Assembly: GCF_013337285.1 (NCBI RefSeq) | Contig: NZ_SUPW01000005.1 | Location: forward strand, 62,001-126,000 | Source of the DNA: Agrobacterium tumefaciens | Lineage (GTDB): Bacteria; Pseudomonadota; Alphaproteobacteria; Rhizobiales; Rhizobiaceae | Direction: 5' to 3' | DNA: 64,000 bases | Translations under genes and position numbers: made by a program | Shown here: piece by piece, positions 7,724 through 15,677 of the stretch | How positions within the stretch are numbered: the stretch's first letter is position 1 | Layout of the letters: every line of letters begins with the position of its first letter | Notes under the pieces: model-generated | What the model saw: only the letters and a program-made list of their open reading frames with translations | Told to the model about the DNA's origin: nothing | The model's database searches: none

Positions 7724-8977
7724 TTATGTCTCGATCTTTTCCCGGCGGAAGCCCAGCCCGACCAGCCGGCCCGTCAAATGGGCAAAAAGCGGAAATCGCA
7801 TGATCGCCCGCACGAAGGCCGGCGGACCTTTCGGCTTTTCCGCCTTCTCCGCCTGCCCCTTCTTGCGACCGATACGCATCATCCGTTGCAGAAATTGCGT
7901 GGCCTTGGTTGGGAAGGACCGCCGTTTTTCGATTGCGGCGAGATCGTCATCGGTAATGGCCCGACCGGACAAGAGCACCGGTACGAGCACATTGGCCGCA
8001 GCAACGGCATCCTGAACGGCCAGATTGACGCCGACACCGCCAACCGGCGACATGGCATGGGCCGCGTCCCCAATACAGATCAGGCCGGGTTTCCACCAGC
8101 GTTTCAACCGGTCGATGCGAACAGTCAGCAGATGCACATCATCCCAGCTCGTAAGCTCGTCAAGCCTCTCGCGCGGGAAAGGGCAGATTTCCGCCACCCT
8201 GTCCCTGAACGCCTCAAGTCCCTGCAGCTTGATGTCCGCGAAAAACCCCTTGCGCACCACATAACCGCACTGCCAGTAATCGCCCCGGTTGATCATCACG
8301 AAACCCTGTCGCGAGCCGACATGACCCATGGTTTCGGTCGAATCGCCCGGCTGTTTCGAAAGGCGCATCCACAGCACCTCGGTCGGAATACCGAACCGCT
8401 GGATTTCGAGCCCCGCCGCCTCGCGGACGATGGAGTTGCGGCCATCCGCACCCACCACCAGATCAGCGGCGATCTCGATCACACCATCAGGTGTATTGAC
8501 GATGAGACCGCCGACGCGCCCATCACGCTCGATCAGGCCGGTGACCGGCGCATTCATCAGCAGCCGGAAGTTCTCATATTGTCCGGCCTTGCCGACGATG
8601 AAATTGAGAAAATCCCATTGCGGCATGAAGGCAATGAAGCGATAGCGGACCGGTAACCGGGAAAAATCCGCAATCGTGATGCGCTCATCGCCGATAACCG
8701 CGTTCAGCCGCGGCGCACGGGTATGCGGCAGGCTCAGAAACTCCTCGATGAAACCCAGCTGCTCCATCAGTTCAAGCGTGGAAGGGTGGATGGTATCGCC
8801 GCGAAAATCGCGCAGGAAATCTCCGTGTTTTTCGACCACCGTCACATCGATACCGCTGCGCGCAAGCAGCAGGCCAAGCATCACACCCGCCGGCCCACCG
8901 CCGGCAATGGCAACGGAGGTGCGGATGTGCTGAACGGCCCTGCCGTCATTGTCCGGCGCGACTTTCGCTTCTTCCAT
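7724..8977 (-). CDS. FAD-dependent monooxygenase (PHBH/UbiH-like oxidoreductase)
   Basis: The 417-residue flavoprotein has the Rossmann FAD motif VAIAGGGPAGVMLGLLLARSGIDVTVVEKH near the N-terminus, the DG motif VVGADGRNSIVREAAGL, and the GD motif CIGDAAHAMSPVGGVGVNLAVQDA. These are the three fingerprints of class A flavin hydroxylases. The start at 8977 is chosen because GGAGAG lies just upstream and the extension to 9127 has no family features. The C-terminus is basic and has a FLQRMMRIGRKKGQAEKAEK stretch. The substrate, likely an aromatic or lipid-soluble compound, cannot be assigned. It is convergent with the ROK kinase gene, six bases apart. Confidence 0.85.
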   Translation of the reverse strand: MEEAKVAPDNDGRAVQHIRTSVAIAGGGPAGVMLGLLLARSGIDVTVVEKHGDFLRDFRGDTIHPSTLELMEQLGFIEEFLSLPHTRAPRLNAVIGDERITIADFSRLPVRYRFIAFMPQWDFLNFIVGKAGQYENFRLLMNAPVTGLIERDGRVGGLIVNTPDGVIEIAADLVVGADGRNSIVREAAGLEIQRFGIPTEVLWMRLSKQPGDSTETMGHVGSRQGFVMINRGDYWQCGYVVRKGFFADIKLQGLEAFRDRVAEICPFPRERLDELTSWDDVHLLTVRIDRLKRWWKPGLICIGDAAHAMSPVGGVGVNLAVQDAVAAANVLVPVLLSGRAITDDDLAAIEKRRSFPTKATQFLQRMMRIGRKKGQAEKAEKPKGPPAFVRAIMRFPLFAHLTGRLVGLGFRREKIET

Positions 8978-9009
8978 CACATCTCTCCGTTTCCGCCCCG
9001 TAAACGTCC

Positions 9010-9711
9010 CTATCGTGGATCCGCTACCGGAAGATTTGCATTTTTCGGCTGCGGCCAGCCATAGGCATCGAACCGAAACAGCATTTCGGACCGGGCAAAG
9101 ATAAAAGCGAAGGCCATGGCCGTCCACATACCGAGCAGCAGCCCGGCGGCAACGTCGCTTGGATAATGCGCGCCAACGATGACACGCGAAACGCCGATGA
9201 CAAGGGCAAGCAAAAGAAACGCCCAGCGGAAGCGCGGCATCAGCATGGCAAAAACACCGAAAAATGCTCCTGCAGCGGTCGAATGGCCGGAAGGAAAGCT
9301 CTCATAGAGATTATCCCCGGTAAATGGGGTGAGGCTATAGGCGCCGATTTCCAGGAAAAGCTCCGGCCGCGCCCGCCCGATCAGGAATTTCAGCGTATGG
9401 ACGAGAATGCTCGCCGTTCCGATCGTCAGGAAAAAATAGGCGAGAAGCCGCCATGCTGTTCTCAAGCGCCCCGCATAGGTCTGCGCCTGCAAGACCCGTG
9501 CGCCGACATAGGCGAGAATGGCAAGGGCGCCCGTGGAATAAAGCATCCAGCTGAAGGTTCCAAAATCGGTGATGGCGCGATTGAAGGAGACGATCGTTCC
9601 GGGCAGGGCCTGCGCGCTTTCGGAAAGACGTGGATCGAGAGGAATAAAGACCAGCACCAGCACAAGGCTTGCCGCAAAAATCCATCCGCTGGAAACCAGG
9701 AAACGTCGCAT
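9010..9711 (-). CDS. PAP2-family membrane phosphatase
   Basis: The 233-residue multi-span membrane protein carries all three acid phosphatase motifs. KFLIGRARPELFLEIGAY matches KxxxxxxRP, ESFPSGHSTAAGAFFG matches PSGH, and VSRVIVGAHYPSDVAAGLLLG matches SRxxxxxHxxxD. The catalytic histidines therefore face the periplasmic side of the inner membrane. Family members dephosphorylate undecaprenyl pyrophosphate, phosphatidate-type lipids or lipid A. Which substrate applies here is not visible. It precedes the flavoprotein gene on the same strand by 32 bases, so the two may be co-transcribed. The N-terminus is a membrane helix rather than a cleaved signal. Confidence 0.88.
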   Translation of the reverse strand: MRRFLVSSGWIFAASLVLVLVFIPLDPRLSESAQALPGTIVSFNRAITDFGTFSWMLYSTGALAILAYVGARVLQAQTYAGRLRTAWRLLAYFFLTIGTASILVHTLKFLIGRARPELFLEIGAYSLTPFTGDNLYESFPSGHSTAAGAFFGVFAMLMPRFRWAFLLLALVIGVSRVIVGAHYPSDVAAGLLLGMWTAMAFAFIFARSEMLFRFDAYGWPQPKNANLPVADPR

Positions 9712-9810
9712 CTAAGTCCTCTCATCGTTTTTCTTGCATATGGCTTTGCCATCCGCAAAAACAATAGCCGGGCTTTATCCTTGTTATGGCTGATTTTCGC
9801 GAGTAGAGGC

Positions 9811-9861
9811 TAATGCATGTCACCGAAACCGTGCAGCGGTTTCGCAAGAATGACATGCTCT
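9811..9861. repeat. Intergenic palindromic repeat, short variant (copy a)
   Basis: This is a nested palindrome. Outer arms GCATGTCA (9815-9822) and TGACATGC (9851-9858) enclose inner arms CGAAACCG (9824-9831) and CGGTTTCG (9837-9844) around TGCAG. It ends in TGCTCTA, as do the other copies in this window (see repeats near 19836, 22767, 33062, 34896 and 53445). A spurious ATG at 9817 inside it falls in the dxr frame, so long-ORF calling would start dxr in the repeat. Confidence 0.75.
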
Positions 9862-9897
9862 AAAAGGTGCGAACCGCACAATACCGACGGACCGAAG

Positions 9898-11091
9898 ATG
9901 ACGAATGCCAGTGAAATGCCACGCAAACTGACGATATTGGGTTCGACCGGTTCGATCGGCACCAACACGCTGGATGTCGTGCGTCAACTGGGCGGCCGCG
10001 ACCAATTCCAGATCATGGCGCTGACCGGCGCGGGAAATATCGCGCTTCTGGCAGAGCAGGCGCGTCAATTCAGTGCACAGATGGTGGTGACGGCCGAAGA
10101 TGACAAATATGAAGAATTGAAATCCGCCCTTGCCGGCACCGGTGTAAAAGTCGCGGCTGGCAAATCCGGCCTTGAAGAAGCGGCGTCGGTGGATGCCGGC
10201 TGGGTGATGGCGGCGATTGCCGGGACGCCTGGCCTTGCCCCGACGCTGACAGCCGCCCGGCGCGGCGCCGATATCGCCCTTGCCAACAAGGAATGCCTCG
10301 TTTCAGCCGGCGATGTTTTTCTGCGCACGGTCAAACAGGGCGGCGGCAGGCTGATCCCGGTCGATAGCGAACATAGCGCGATCTTCCAGTGTCTGACGGG
10401 GGATCACAAACAGGCCGTGGAGCGTATTGTGCTGACGGCCTCCGGCGGGCCATTCCGCACCTGGTCGCGCGACGAGATGGCCAATGTTACGGCCGATATT
10501 GCCCGCGCCCATCCCAACTGGTCGATGGGGCTGAAGGTCTCCATCGGCAGCGCCTCCATGTTCAACAAGGGGCTGGAAATGATCGAGGCGAAATACCTCT
10601 TCGATCTCAGACCCGATCAGGTTGAGGTGATCGTCCATCCGCAATCGATCATACATTCGATGGTCGGTTACAGCGACGGTTCCTATATCGCCCAGCTCGG
10701 TTCACCCGACATGCGCACCGCCATCTCCTATGCCCTTACCTATCCGCAGCGCGGCAATCTGAACGTTGCGCGGCTGGATTTCGCAAAACTGGCGCGGCTC
10801 GATTTCGAGGCACCGGATGAAGCCCGCTTCCCCGCGCTGCGGCTCGCCCGTATGGCGCTGGAGCGTGGCGGTTTACAGGGTGCTGTCCTGAATGCAGCCG
10901 AAGAAACCGCCTTTCACGCCTTCGTTGCGGGCGGCATCGGCTTCCTCGACATGGCTGAAATCGTCGAAACGGTCATGAACCGCATGCATGACGGCCGCTC
11001 CGCCGCCACGATTGAAGATGTGTTTGCGGCAGACAGGGAAGCTCGGGATCATGCAATGGAAATAGTCACGGACATCGGAAAAGCGGCTTAA
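9898..11091 (+). CDS. dxr: 1-deoxy-D-xylulose 5-phosphate reductoisomerase
   Basis: The 397-residue enzyme performs the second, committed step of the MEP isoprenoid pathway, converting DXP to 2-C-methylerythritol 4-phosphate with NADPH and a divalent metal. The NADPH motif LTILGSTGSIGTNTLDVV is at the N-terminus. ANKECLVSAG, IPVDSEHSAIFQCL (metal ligands D and E) and LTASGGPF follow, and HPNWSMGLKVSIGSASMFNKGLE is the flexible catalytic loop. I place the start at 9898 because the upstream in-frame ATG at 9817 is within a palindromic repeat and adds residues unlike the family. Length agrees with rhizobial Dxr. The gene stands alone. Confidence 0.95.
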   Translation: MTNASEMPRKLTILGSTGSIGTNTLDVVRQLGGRDQFQIMALTGAGNIALLAEQARQFSAQMVVTAEDDKYEELKSALAGTGVKVAAGKSGLEEAASVDAGWVMAAIAGTPGLAPTLTAARRGADIALANKECLVSAGDVFLRTVKQGGGRLIPVDSEHSAIFQCLTGDHKQAVERIVLTASGGPFRTWSRDEMANVTADIARAHPNWSMGLKVSIGSASMFNKGLEMIEAKYLFDLRPDQVEVIVHPQSIIHSMVGYSDGSYIAQLGSPDMRTAISYALTYPQRGNLNVARLDFAKLARLDFEAPDEARFPALRLARMALERGGLQGAVLNAAEETAFHAFVAGGIGFLDMAEIVETVMNRMHDGRSAATIEDVFAADREARDHAMEIVTDIGKAA

Positions 11092-11157
11092 CCGGCACGT
11101 CGTAGACACACGTTCTCAAGGGTTGGCATCACCCTGATATGCCGGCGCGCCGGCCGC

Positions 11158-11643
11158 CTATTCCGATATCATCCAGTAAGAGACGACGCGGATTTTGTCT
11201 GGACTGTTCCAGTGGATCGACAGCTTGAAATCCGGCAAGATCCACTGGTGAATATCATATCGTCCGACCCGGTCCGGCTCGCCCAGTTTGGCAATTGCGT
11301 CGACCTTGGTGTCCGAGAAACGAAGGTCTTTCCACAAAGACCCCCCATAGGTTTCGACACCTTTTTCATAACCCCAGCAAGCGCAACTCGTCAGCAGGTT
11401 CGGACCCTCACCAACGGAATGGCCATCGCTTTCGTTCACGAGAGCCCGGTCTTTGAAATGGAAGTCCACGCCGAACGTTACCGCGCTGAGATCAAATATC
11501 GCCAGATCCCTGTCGAGTTTGATGGCATCCGACCAACTCACACCAAAAGGTGCCACGATCTTCGTGACGGCTTCGCTATCGAACGGCTTTGCGAGCGCGG
11601 CTATGAAATCTTCCGGTTCGGGATACTGGATCGATGTCTGCAT
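11158..11643 (-). CDS. Hypothetical protein, 161 residues
   Basis: I do not recognise this family. The protein is soluble, with no signal peptide or membrane segment, and has two visible parts: an N-terminal FGVSWSDAIKLDRDLAIFDLSAVTFGVDF block and a C-terminal block LGEPDRVGRYDIHQWILPDFKLSIHWN. The second resembles small beta-rich proteins in which a GxPDR turn precedes an aromatic-rich strand; immunity-type orphan proteins can look like this, but that is a weak impression. The base composition looks more AT-rich than the flanking dxr and hemA genes. It sits between convergent dxr and hemA (same strand as hemA) and may be an acquired orphan. Confidence 0.6.
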   Translation of the reverse strand: MQTSIQYPEPEDFIAALAKPFDSEAVTKIVAPFGVSWSDAIKLDRDLAIFDLSAVTFGVDFHFKDRALVNESDGHSVGEGPNLLTSCACWGYEKGVETYGGSLWKDLRFSDTKVDAIAKLGEPDRVGRYDIHQWILPDFKLSIHWNSPDKIRVVSYWMISE

Positions 11644-11690
11644 CTCACCTCTCCGCGTTCGCTTTTCTTACCCTTAAACTCAGTCGGGCC

Positions 11691-12908
11691 TCACGCCACC
11701 GCCCGCGCCAGCGCGCAATGTGACCAGAGCTGGTGCAACGCACCGACCAGCTGCTCAATATCGGCATCGGTATGCAGCGGTGTCGGGGTAATACGCAGGC
11801 GCTCTGTCTTGCGCGGCACGGTCGGGTAATTGATCGGCTGCACATAGACGCCGTGATTGTCGAGCAGGATATCAGAAATCCACTTGCACTTGGCGGCATC
11901 GCCCACCATGACAGGCACGATGTGGCTTGGATTGTCCATATGCGGAATGCCGCGCGCGTCGAGAAGGCCGCGCAGCTTGCGCACCCGGTCCTGATGGCGG
12001 GCGCGCTCGAAGGGGCTGGCCTTCAGATGCTGGATCGAGGCAATGGCCCCGGCAGCAAGCGACGGCGGCAGGGCCGTGGTGAAGATGAAGCCGGAGGCGA
12101 AAGAGCGGATGAAATCGCAGACGGCCGTCGAACCGGTAATATAACCGCCCATGACGCCGAAGGCCTTGCCAAGCGTTCCCTCGATGATCGTCAGGCGATC
12201 CATCAAGCCTTCGCGCTCGGCAATGCCGCCACCGCGCGGACCGTACATGCCAACGGCGTGAACTTCGTCGAGATAGGTCATGGCGCCATAACGATCGGCC
12301 AGATCGCAGATTTCCTTGATCGGCGCGATATCGCCATCCATCGAATAGACGGATTCAAAGGCGATGAGCTTCGGCGCGTTCGGATCGGCAGCCTTGAGCT
12401 TTGCCTCGAGATCTTCGAGATCGTTGTGCTTCCAGATCACTCGCTCGCAACGGCCATAACGAATGCCCTCGATCATCGAAGCATGGTTCAGCGCATCGGA
12501 GAAAATGATGAGGCCCGGAATCTTCTGGCCGAGTGTGCCGAGTGTTGCCCAGTTGGACACATAACCCGAGGTGAAGATCAGCGCCGATTCCTTGCCGTGC
12601 AGATCGGCAAGTTCCTGTTCGAGCAAGACATGATAATGGTTGGTACCAGAAATATTCCGGGTGCCTCCCGCACCCGCGCCACAGTGATCGATCGCCGCTT
12701 TCATGGCTTCGATGACTTTCGGGTTCTGGCCCATGCCGAGATAGTCGTTGGAGCACCAGACCGTTACGTCCTTGCGCTCGCCATTGGCGTTATACCGTGT
12801 CGCGCGGGGAAAATTCCCCTGCTGGCGTTCGATATCCGCAAAAACGCGATAACGTCCCTCAGAATGCAGGCTTTGCAGTTCCGTCGTGAAAAATGCCTCG
12901 AAGTCCAT
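11691..12908 (-). CDS. hemA: 5-aminolevulinate synthase
   Basis: The 405-residue PLP enzyme condenses glycine with succinyl-CoA to 5-aminolevulinate, the first step of heme synthesis by the C4 (Shemin) route of alphaproteobacteria. Clear features are the substrate-binding [18 protein letters not shown], the glycine-rich [17 protein letters not shown], the PLP-aspartate region [17 protein letters not shown] and the Schiff-base lysine in [13 protein letters not shown] (Lys248). The start at 12908 ([20 protein letters not shown]) gives the standard family length; an upstream in-frame start at 12962 adds 18 residues not typical of the family. An FNR/FixK-type palindrome lies about 150 bases upstream, suggesting oxygen control. 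Confidence 0.96.
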   Translation of the reverse strand: MDFEAFFTTELQSLHSEGRYRVFADIERQQGNFPRATRYNANGERKDVTVWCSNDYLGMGQNPKVIEAMKAAIDHCGAGAGGTRNISGTNHYHVLLEQELADLHGKESALIFTSGYVSNWATLGTLGQKIPGLIIFSDALNHASMIEGIRYGRCERVIWKHNDLEDLEAKLKAADPNAPKLIAFESVYSMDGDIAPIKEICDLADRYGAMTYLDEVHAVGMYGPRGGGIAEREGLMDRLTIIEGTLGKAFGVMGGYITGSTAVCDFIRSFASGFIFTTALPPSLAAGAIASIQHLKASPFERARHQDRVRKLRGLLDARGIPHMDNPSHIVPVMVGDAAKCKWISDILLDNHGVYVQPINYPTVPRKTERLRITPTPLHTDADIEQLVGALHQLWSHCALARAVA

Positions 12909-13279
12909 GCCATGCTCCAGAATTGACCAGACCGTTTTCCGCTCCGCTACCGGGACCGTCAACCCTTTCGGGCCACTTTAACCGCGTCTGCGTCAATTCG
13001 CCGTTGTTTTGAACCATTCCAATAAACCGTTTATAGCCGCCGATGAAAAGTACAAAATTGATTCACATCAAAAAACCACGAATTTTGGAACCTTTTTCGC
13101 GTAGCCCCGTTGTCTGGCACGCAATCGATTTACGCTCGGCGGAATCCCCGAAACAGGAGGCTTCCCTAAACGACATCGAATTGTTAGTTATCTGTGGCGG
13201 TCGGAGGTAGCAGTCGCCGCAGATAAATATGGGACGCCTACCGAGCCGAAGAGCTCATTGTAACGTTGGAGAGAGTTTC
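12909..13279. promoter_or_regulatory. Divergent regulatory region between hemA and the glycine-zipper lipoprotein gene
   Basis: This 371-base gap must carry the leftward hemA promoter and the rightward lipoprotein promoter. It holds one clear FNR/FixK-type box (13058-13071). The stretch just before the lipoprotein gene ends with GGAGAG about nine bases from its ATG, a good ribosome site. Beyond that I see no RNA gene or ORF of substance. Confidence 0.6.
13058..13071. promoter_or_regulatory. FNR/FixK-type anaerobox upstream of hemA
   Basis: TTGATTCACATCAA is a perfect TTGAT-N4-ATCAA palindrome, the consensus for FNR, FixK and FnrN regulators. It is centred about 156 bases upstream of the hemA start codon. 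Control of hemA by FNR/FixK-type proteins under low oxygen is established in related alphaproteobacteria, so this site is probably functional. It could also act on the divergent lipoprotein gene. Confidence 0.7.
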
Positions 13280-13531
13280 ATGAAAAAGGCAATCATATTT
13301 GCGCTGGTCGGCCTGTCGCTTGCAAGCTGCACGCAGACCGAAAAGGGTGCTTCGATCGGTGCCGTTTCCGGTGCGGTCCTTGGCGGCGCTATCACGGGCA
13401 ATGTTCGTGGCGCAGCAGTGGGTGCGGCCATCGGCGGTGTAGGCGGTGCCTTGATCGGCAATGCTTCCGAGCCGGGCTATTGCTATTATCGCGACCAGTA
13501 CGGTCAGCGTTACACGGCGCGTTGCCGTTAA
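13280..13531 (+). CDS. Glycine-zipper outer-membrane lipoprotein
   Basis: The 83-residue small lipoprotein starts MKKAIIFALVGLSLASC, with lipobox LASC and the lipidated cysteine at residue 18. It continues with a glycine-zipper segment (GASIGAVSGAVLGGAITG..GAAVGAAIGGVGGALIG) typical of 17 kDa surface-antigen-like proteins, and ends with the short motif YCYYRDQYGQRYTARC found in rhizobial small lipoproteins. The start at 13280 has GGAGAG upstream; an earlier frame start at 13229 would destroy the signal peptide. Role: likely envelope structural or integrity protein. A strong terminator follows at 13559. Confidence 0.85.
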   Translation: MKKAIIFALVGLSLASCTQTEKGASIGAVSGAVLGGAITGNVRGAAVGAAIGGVGGALIGNASEPGYCYYRDQYGQRYTARCR

Positions 13532-13558
13532 TCGCACCGCGAAATACCGTTGCACAGA

Positions 13559-13582
13559 AGCCCCGGTCACCCGGGGCTTTTT
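13559..13582 (+). terminator. Rho-independent terminator after the glycine-zipper lipoprotein gene
   Basis: AGCCCCGG (13559-13566), a TCAC loop and CCGGGGCT (13571-13578) form a perfect 8-bp GC-rich stem. The T of the closing arm runs into four further bases of a T tract. It lies 28 bases after the lipoprotein stop codon. Confidence 0.9.
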
Positions 13583-13706
13583 GCGTTAAGGCGGGCAAAA
13601 CGCAAGTCAAAGGGTCCTCAACGCCGTTTATTTATGATTAAATTGCAATGTTAACGGACAGGAAACGGGTTGGAGCCAAAATAAATGCTCAACCATAAAG
13701 CAGCTT

Positions 13707-15632
13707 ATGCGAAGAACACGAACTAACCCGAAGACAGGTATTGCGTATCGGAAAGCTGGCACCGCACTTGCGGTTGCTTTCACGTTCGCCCTGTATCCGG
13801 CGTTTACCCGTGACGCCTTTGCCTTCAAACTGTTCGGTGTGCGCCTCTGGGGTTCGGAAGAACCGGAGGTTGAAGTCATCAATCCGGTCAAATATGCCGT
13901 CACGCTTGACGCAGGTGAAGCAGATAAATCGCTGAAAGGCAGCCTGGAAAACAGCTCGCTTCTTCTCGCAGACAAGGACAAGCCCGCCTCCGGTGATCTC
14001 GGCCTCCTGATAAAGGCGAGAGACGACAGGGACAGGCTGATCGCCGCGCTTTACGAAAACGCCCGTTACGGCGGCATCGTCAAGGTCACCCTCGCCGGCA
14101 AGGATGTGGATGCCCTGCCGCCCAATCCCGTCTTTGATCACAGCGCGCCCGTACCGGTGGTCATAACGGTGACGCCAGGTCCGAAATTCACGCTGGGCAG
14201 CGTCCGGCTCGAAGGCGATGTGACGGGCCGCAACCTTGAAGAATACGGCCTGACCACCGGCGGCGAGGCCGGATCTCTGGCAATCATCCGCGCCGGCAAC
14301 AAGCTTATCGACGATCTGAAGGCCGAAGGCCGTCCGCTTGCCAAGCTGACGAAACGCGAGGCGGTGGCAAACCACGCGACGAACACGGTTGACATTACCA
14401 TGGCTGCAGAAGGCGGGCCGGTTGCCCCACTGGGCACGGTCACCGTCACCGGCGAAAAAACCGTCGATGGCGATTTCATCCGCCGTTATTCGCGCCTCAA
14501 TGGCGGCGAACCCTATTCGCCGGAAAAGCTGCGCAAGGCTGCGGATCGGCTACGCCAGCTAGGCGTCTTCTCCAGCCTGACGATCAAGGAAGCGGGCACG
14601 CTGGCGCGCGACGGCACAATTCCGCTCACCATCGAAGTGTCTGAAGGCAAGCACCGCTATTTCGGCGTCGGCGCGCAATATTCCACCACCGAAGGCATCG
14701 GCCTTCAGGGATATTGGGGCCACAGAAACCTGTTCGGACAGGCGGAGTCGCTGCGTATCGAAGGATCGGTCTCGCGCATCGCCGAGGCATCAAGCGTCGA
14801 AGGCATGGATTATTCGGCCGGCATCACCTTCATCAAGCCCGGCATGTTCAATCCGCGTACGACCTTCAAGACAAGCCTGATCGCCAAGACCGAACACCCC
14901 GACACATACGACGCCAAGACGGTGACGGGCACAGCCGGTTTTGCCTACGAGCTCAACGACACCGACACCGCCGCCGCCGGTCTCGAGGTGCAATGGGCCG
15001 ATACCGAAGACGCCTTCGGCAAGAATGAATATCTGACCACCTCCATCCCGCTGGAATTTGTTCGCGATACGCGCGACGACAAACTCAACCCCACCGAAGG
15101 TTTTCGTGCGTCGATTGCCGCCAAGCCCAGCTATGAGGCGCTGAACGGCACGTTCTTCTCGTCGTTCGAAGGCTCGATCAGCGGTTACAAGGGGCTTGGC
15201 GCGGAAGACCGGCTGATCATGGCCGGAAAGCTTTCCGGCGGCGTGCTCGTCGGCGGCAGCAACCTGCAGGACATCCCCACCACACGGCGCTTTTATGCCG
15301 GCGGCGGCGGATCGGTGCGCGGTTACAGCTATCAGGAAATATCACCCTATAATGCAGCGGGCGACGCAACCGGTGGCCGCTCCTATGTGGTCGGCTCCGT
15401 TGAGGCCCGCATCAAGGTCACCGATACGATCGGCATCGTGCCTTTCATCGATGCGGGTGTAGTATCGGAAGATGTGGCGCCAGATTTTTCCGATATCCGG
15501 GCGGGCGCCGGCATTGGCCTGCGTTACGCAACGCCCTTCGGGCCTTTGCGTCTCGACGTCGCCATGCCGCTTGATAAATATGATGGCGGTAACAGTTTCG
15601 GCATTTATGCTGGCATCGGCCAGTCTTTTTAA
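13707..15632 (+). CDS. tamA: TamA-like BamA-family outer-membrane assembly protein
   Basis: The 641-residue protein has a signal-like N-terminus (basic RRTRTNPKTGIAYRK then AGTALAVAFTFALYPAF) and periplasmic POTRA repeats up to about residue 310. One POTRA shows the typical GDFIRRYSRLNGGEPYSPEKLRKAADRLRQLGVFSSL signature. A 16-strand Omp85 barrel follows, with the lid-lock-type region RRFYAGGGGSVRGYSYQ and a C-terminal phenylalanine (GIYAGIGQSF). The gene is followed within 46 bases by a giant DUF490 protein, the standard tamA-tamB pair. TamAB moves material, probably phospholipids and some outer-membrane proteins, across the periplasm. A basic BamA copy elsewhere is expected; this one is shorter and differently placed. 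Confidence 0.92.
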   Translation: MRRTRTNPKTGIAYRKAGTALAVAFTFALYPAFTRDAFAFKLFGVRLWGSEEPEVEVINPVKYAVTLDAGEADKSLKGSLENSSLLLADKDKPASGDLGLLIKARDDRDRLIAALYENARYGGIVKVTLAGKDVDALPPNPVFDHSAPVPVVITVTPGPKFTLGSVRLEGDVTGRNLEEYGLTTGGEAGSLAIIRAGNKLIDDLKAEGRPLAKLTKREAVANHATNTVDITMAAEGGPVAPLGTVTVTGEKTVDGDFIRRYSRLNGGEPYSPEKLRKAADRLRQLGVFSSLTIKEAGTLARDGTIPLTIEVSEGKHRYFGVGAQYSTTEGIGLQGYWGHRNLFGQAESLRIEGSVSRIAEASSVEGMDYSAGITFIKPGMFNPRTTFKTSLIAKTEHPDTYDAKTVTGTAGFAYELNDTDTAAAGLEVQWADTEDAFGKNEYLTTSIPLEFVRDTRDDKLNPTEGFRASIAAKPSYEALNGTFFSSFEGSISGYKGLGAEDRLIMAGKLSGGVLVGGSNLQDIPTTRRFYAGGGGSVRGYSYQEISPYNAAGDATGGRSYVVGSVEARIKVTDTIGIVPFIDAGVVSEDVAPDFSDIRAGAGIGLRYATPFGPLRLDVAMPLDKYDGGNSFGIYAGIGQSF

Positions 15633-15677
15633 ACGCCACCATCGAACACCCTTGAAGCAGAGTGTAGATTACCTTTG

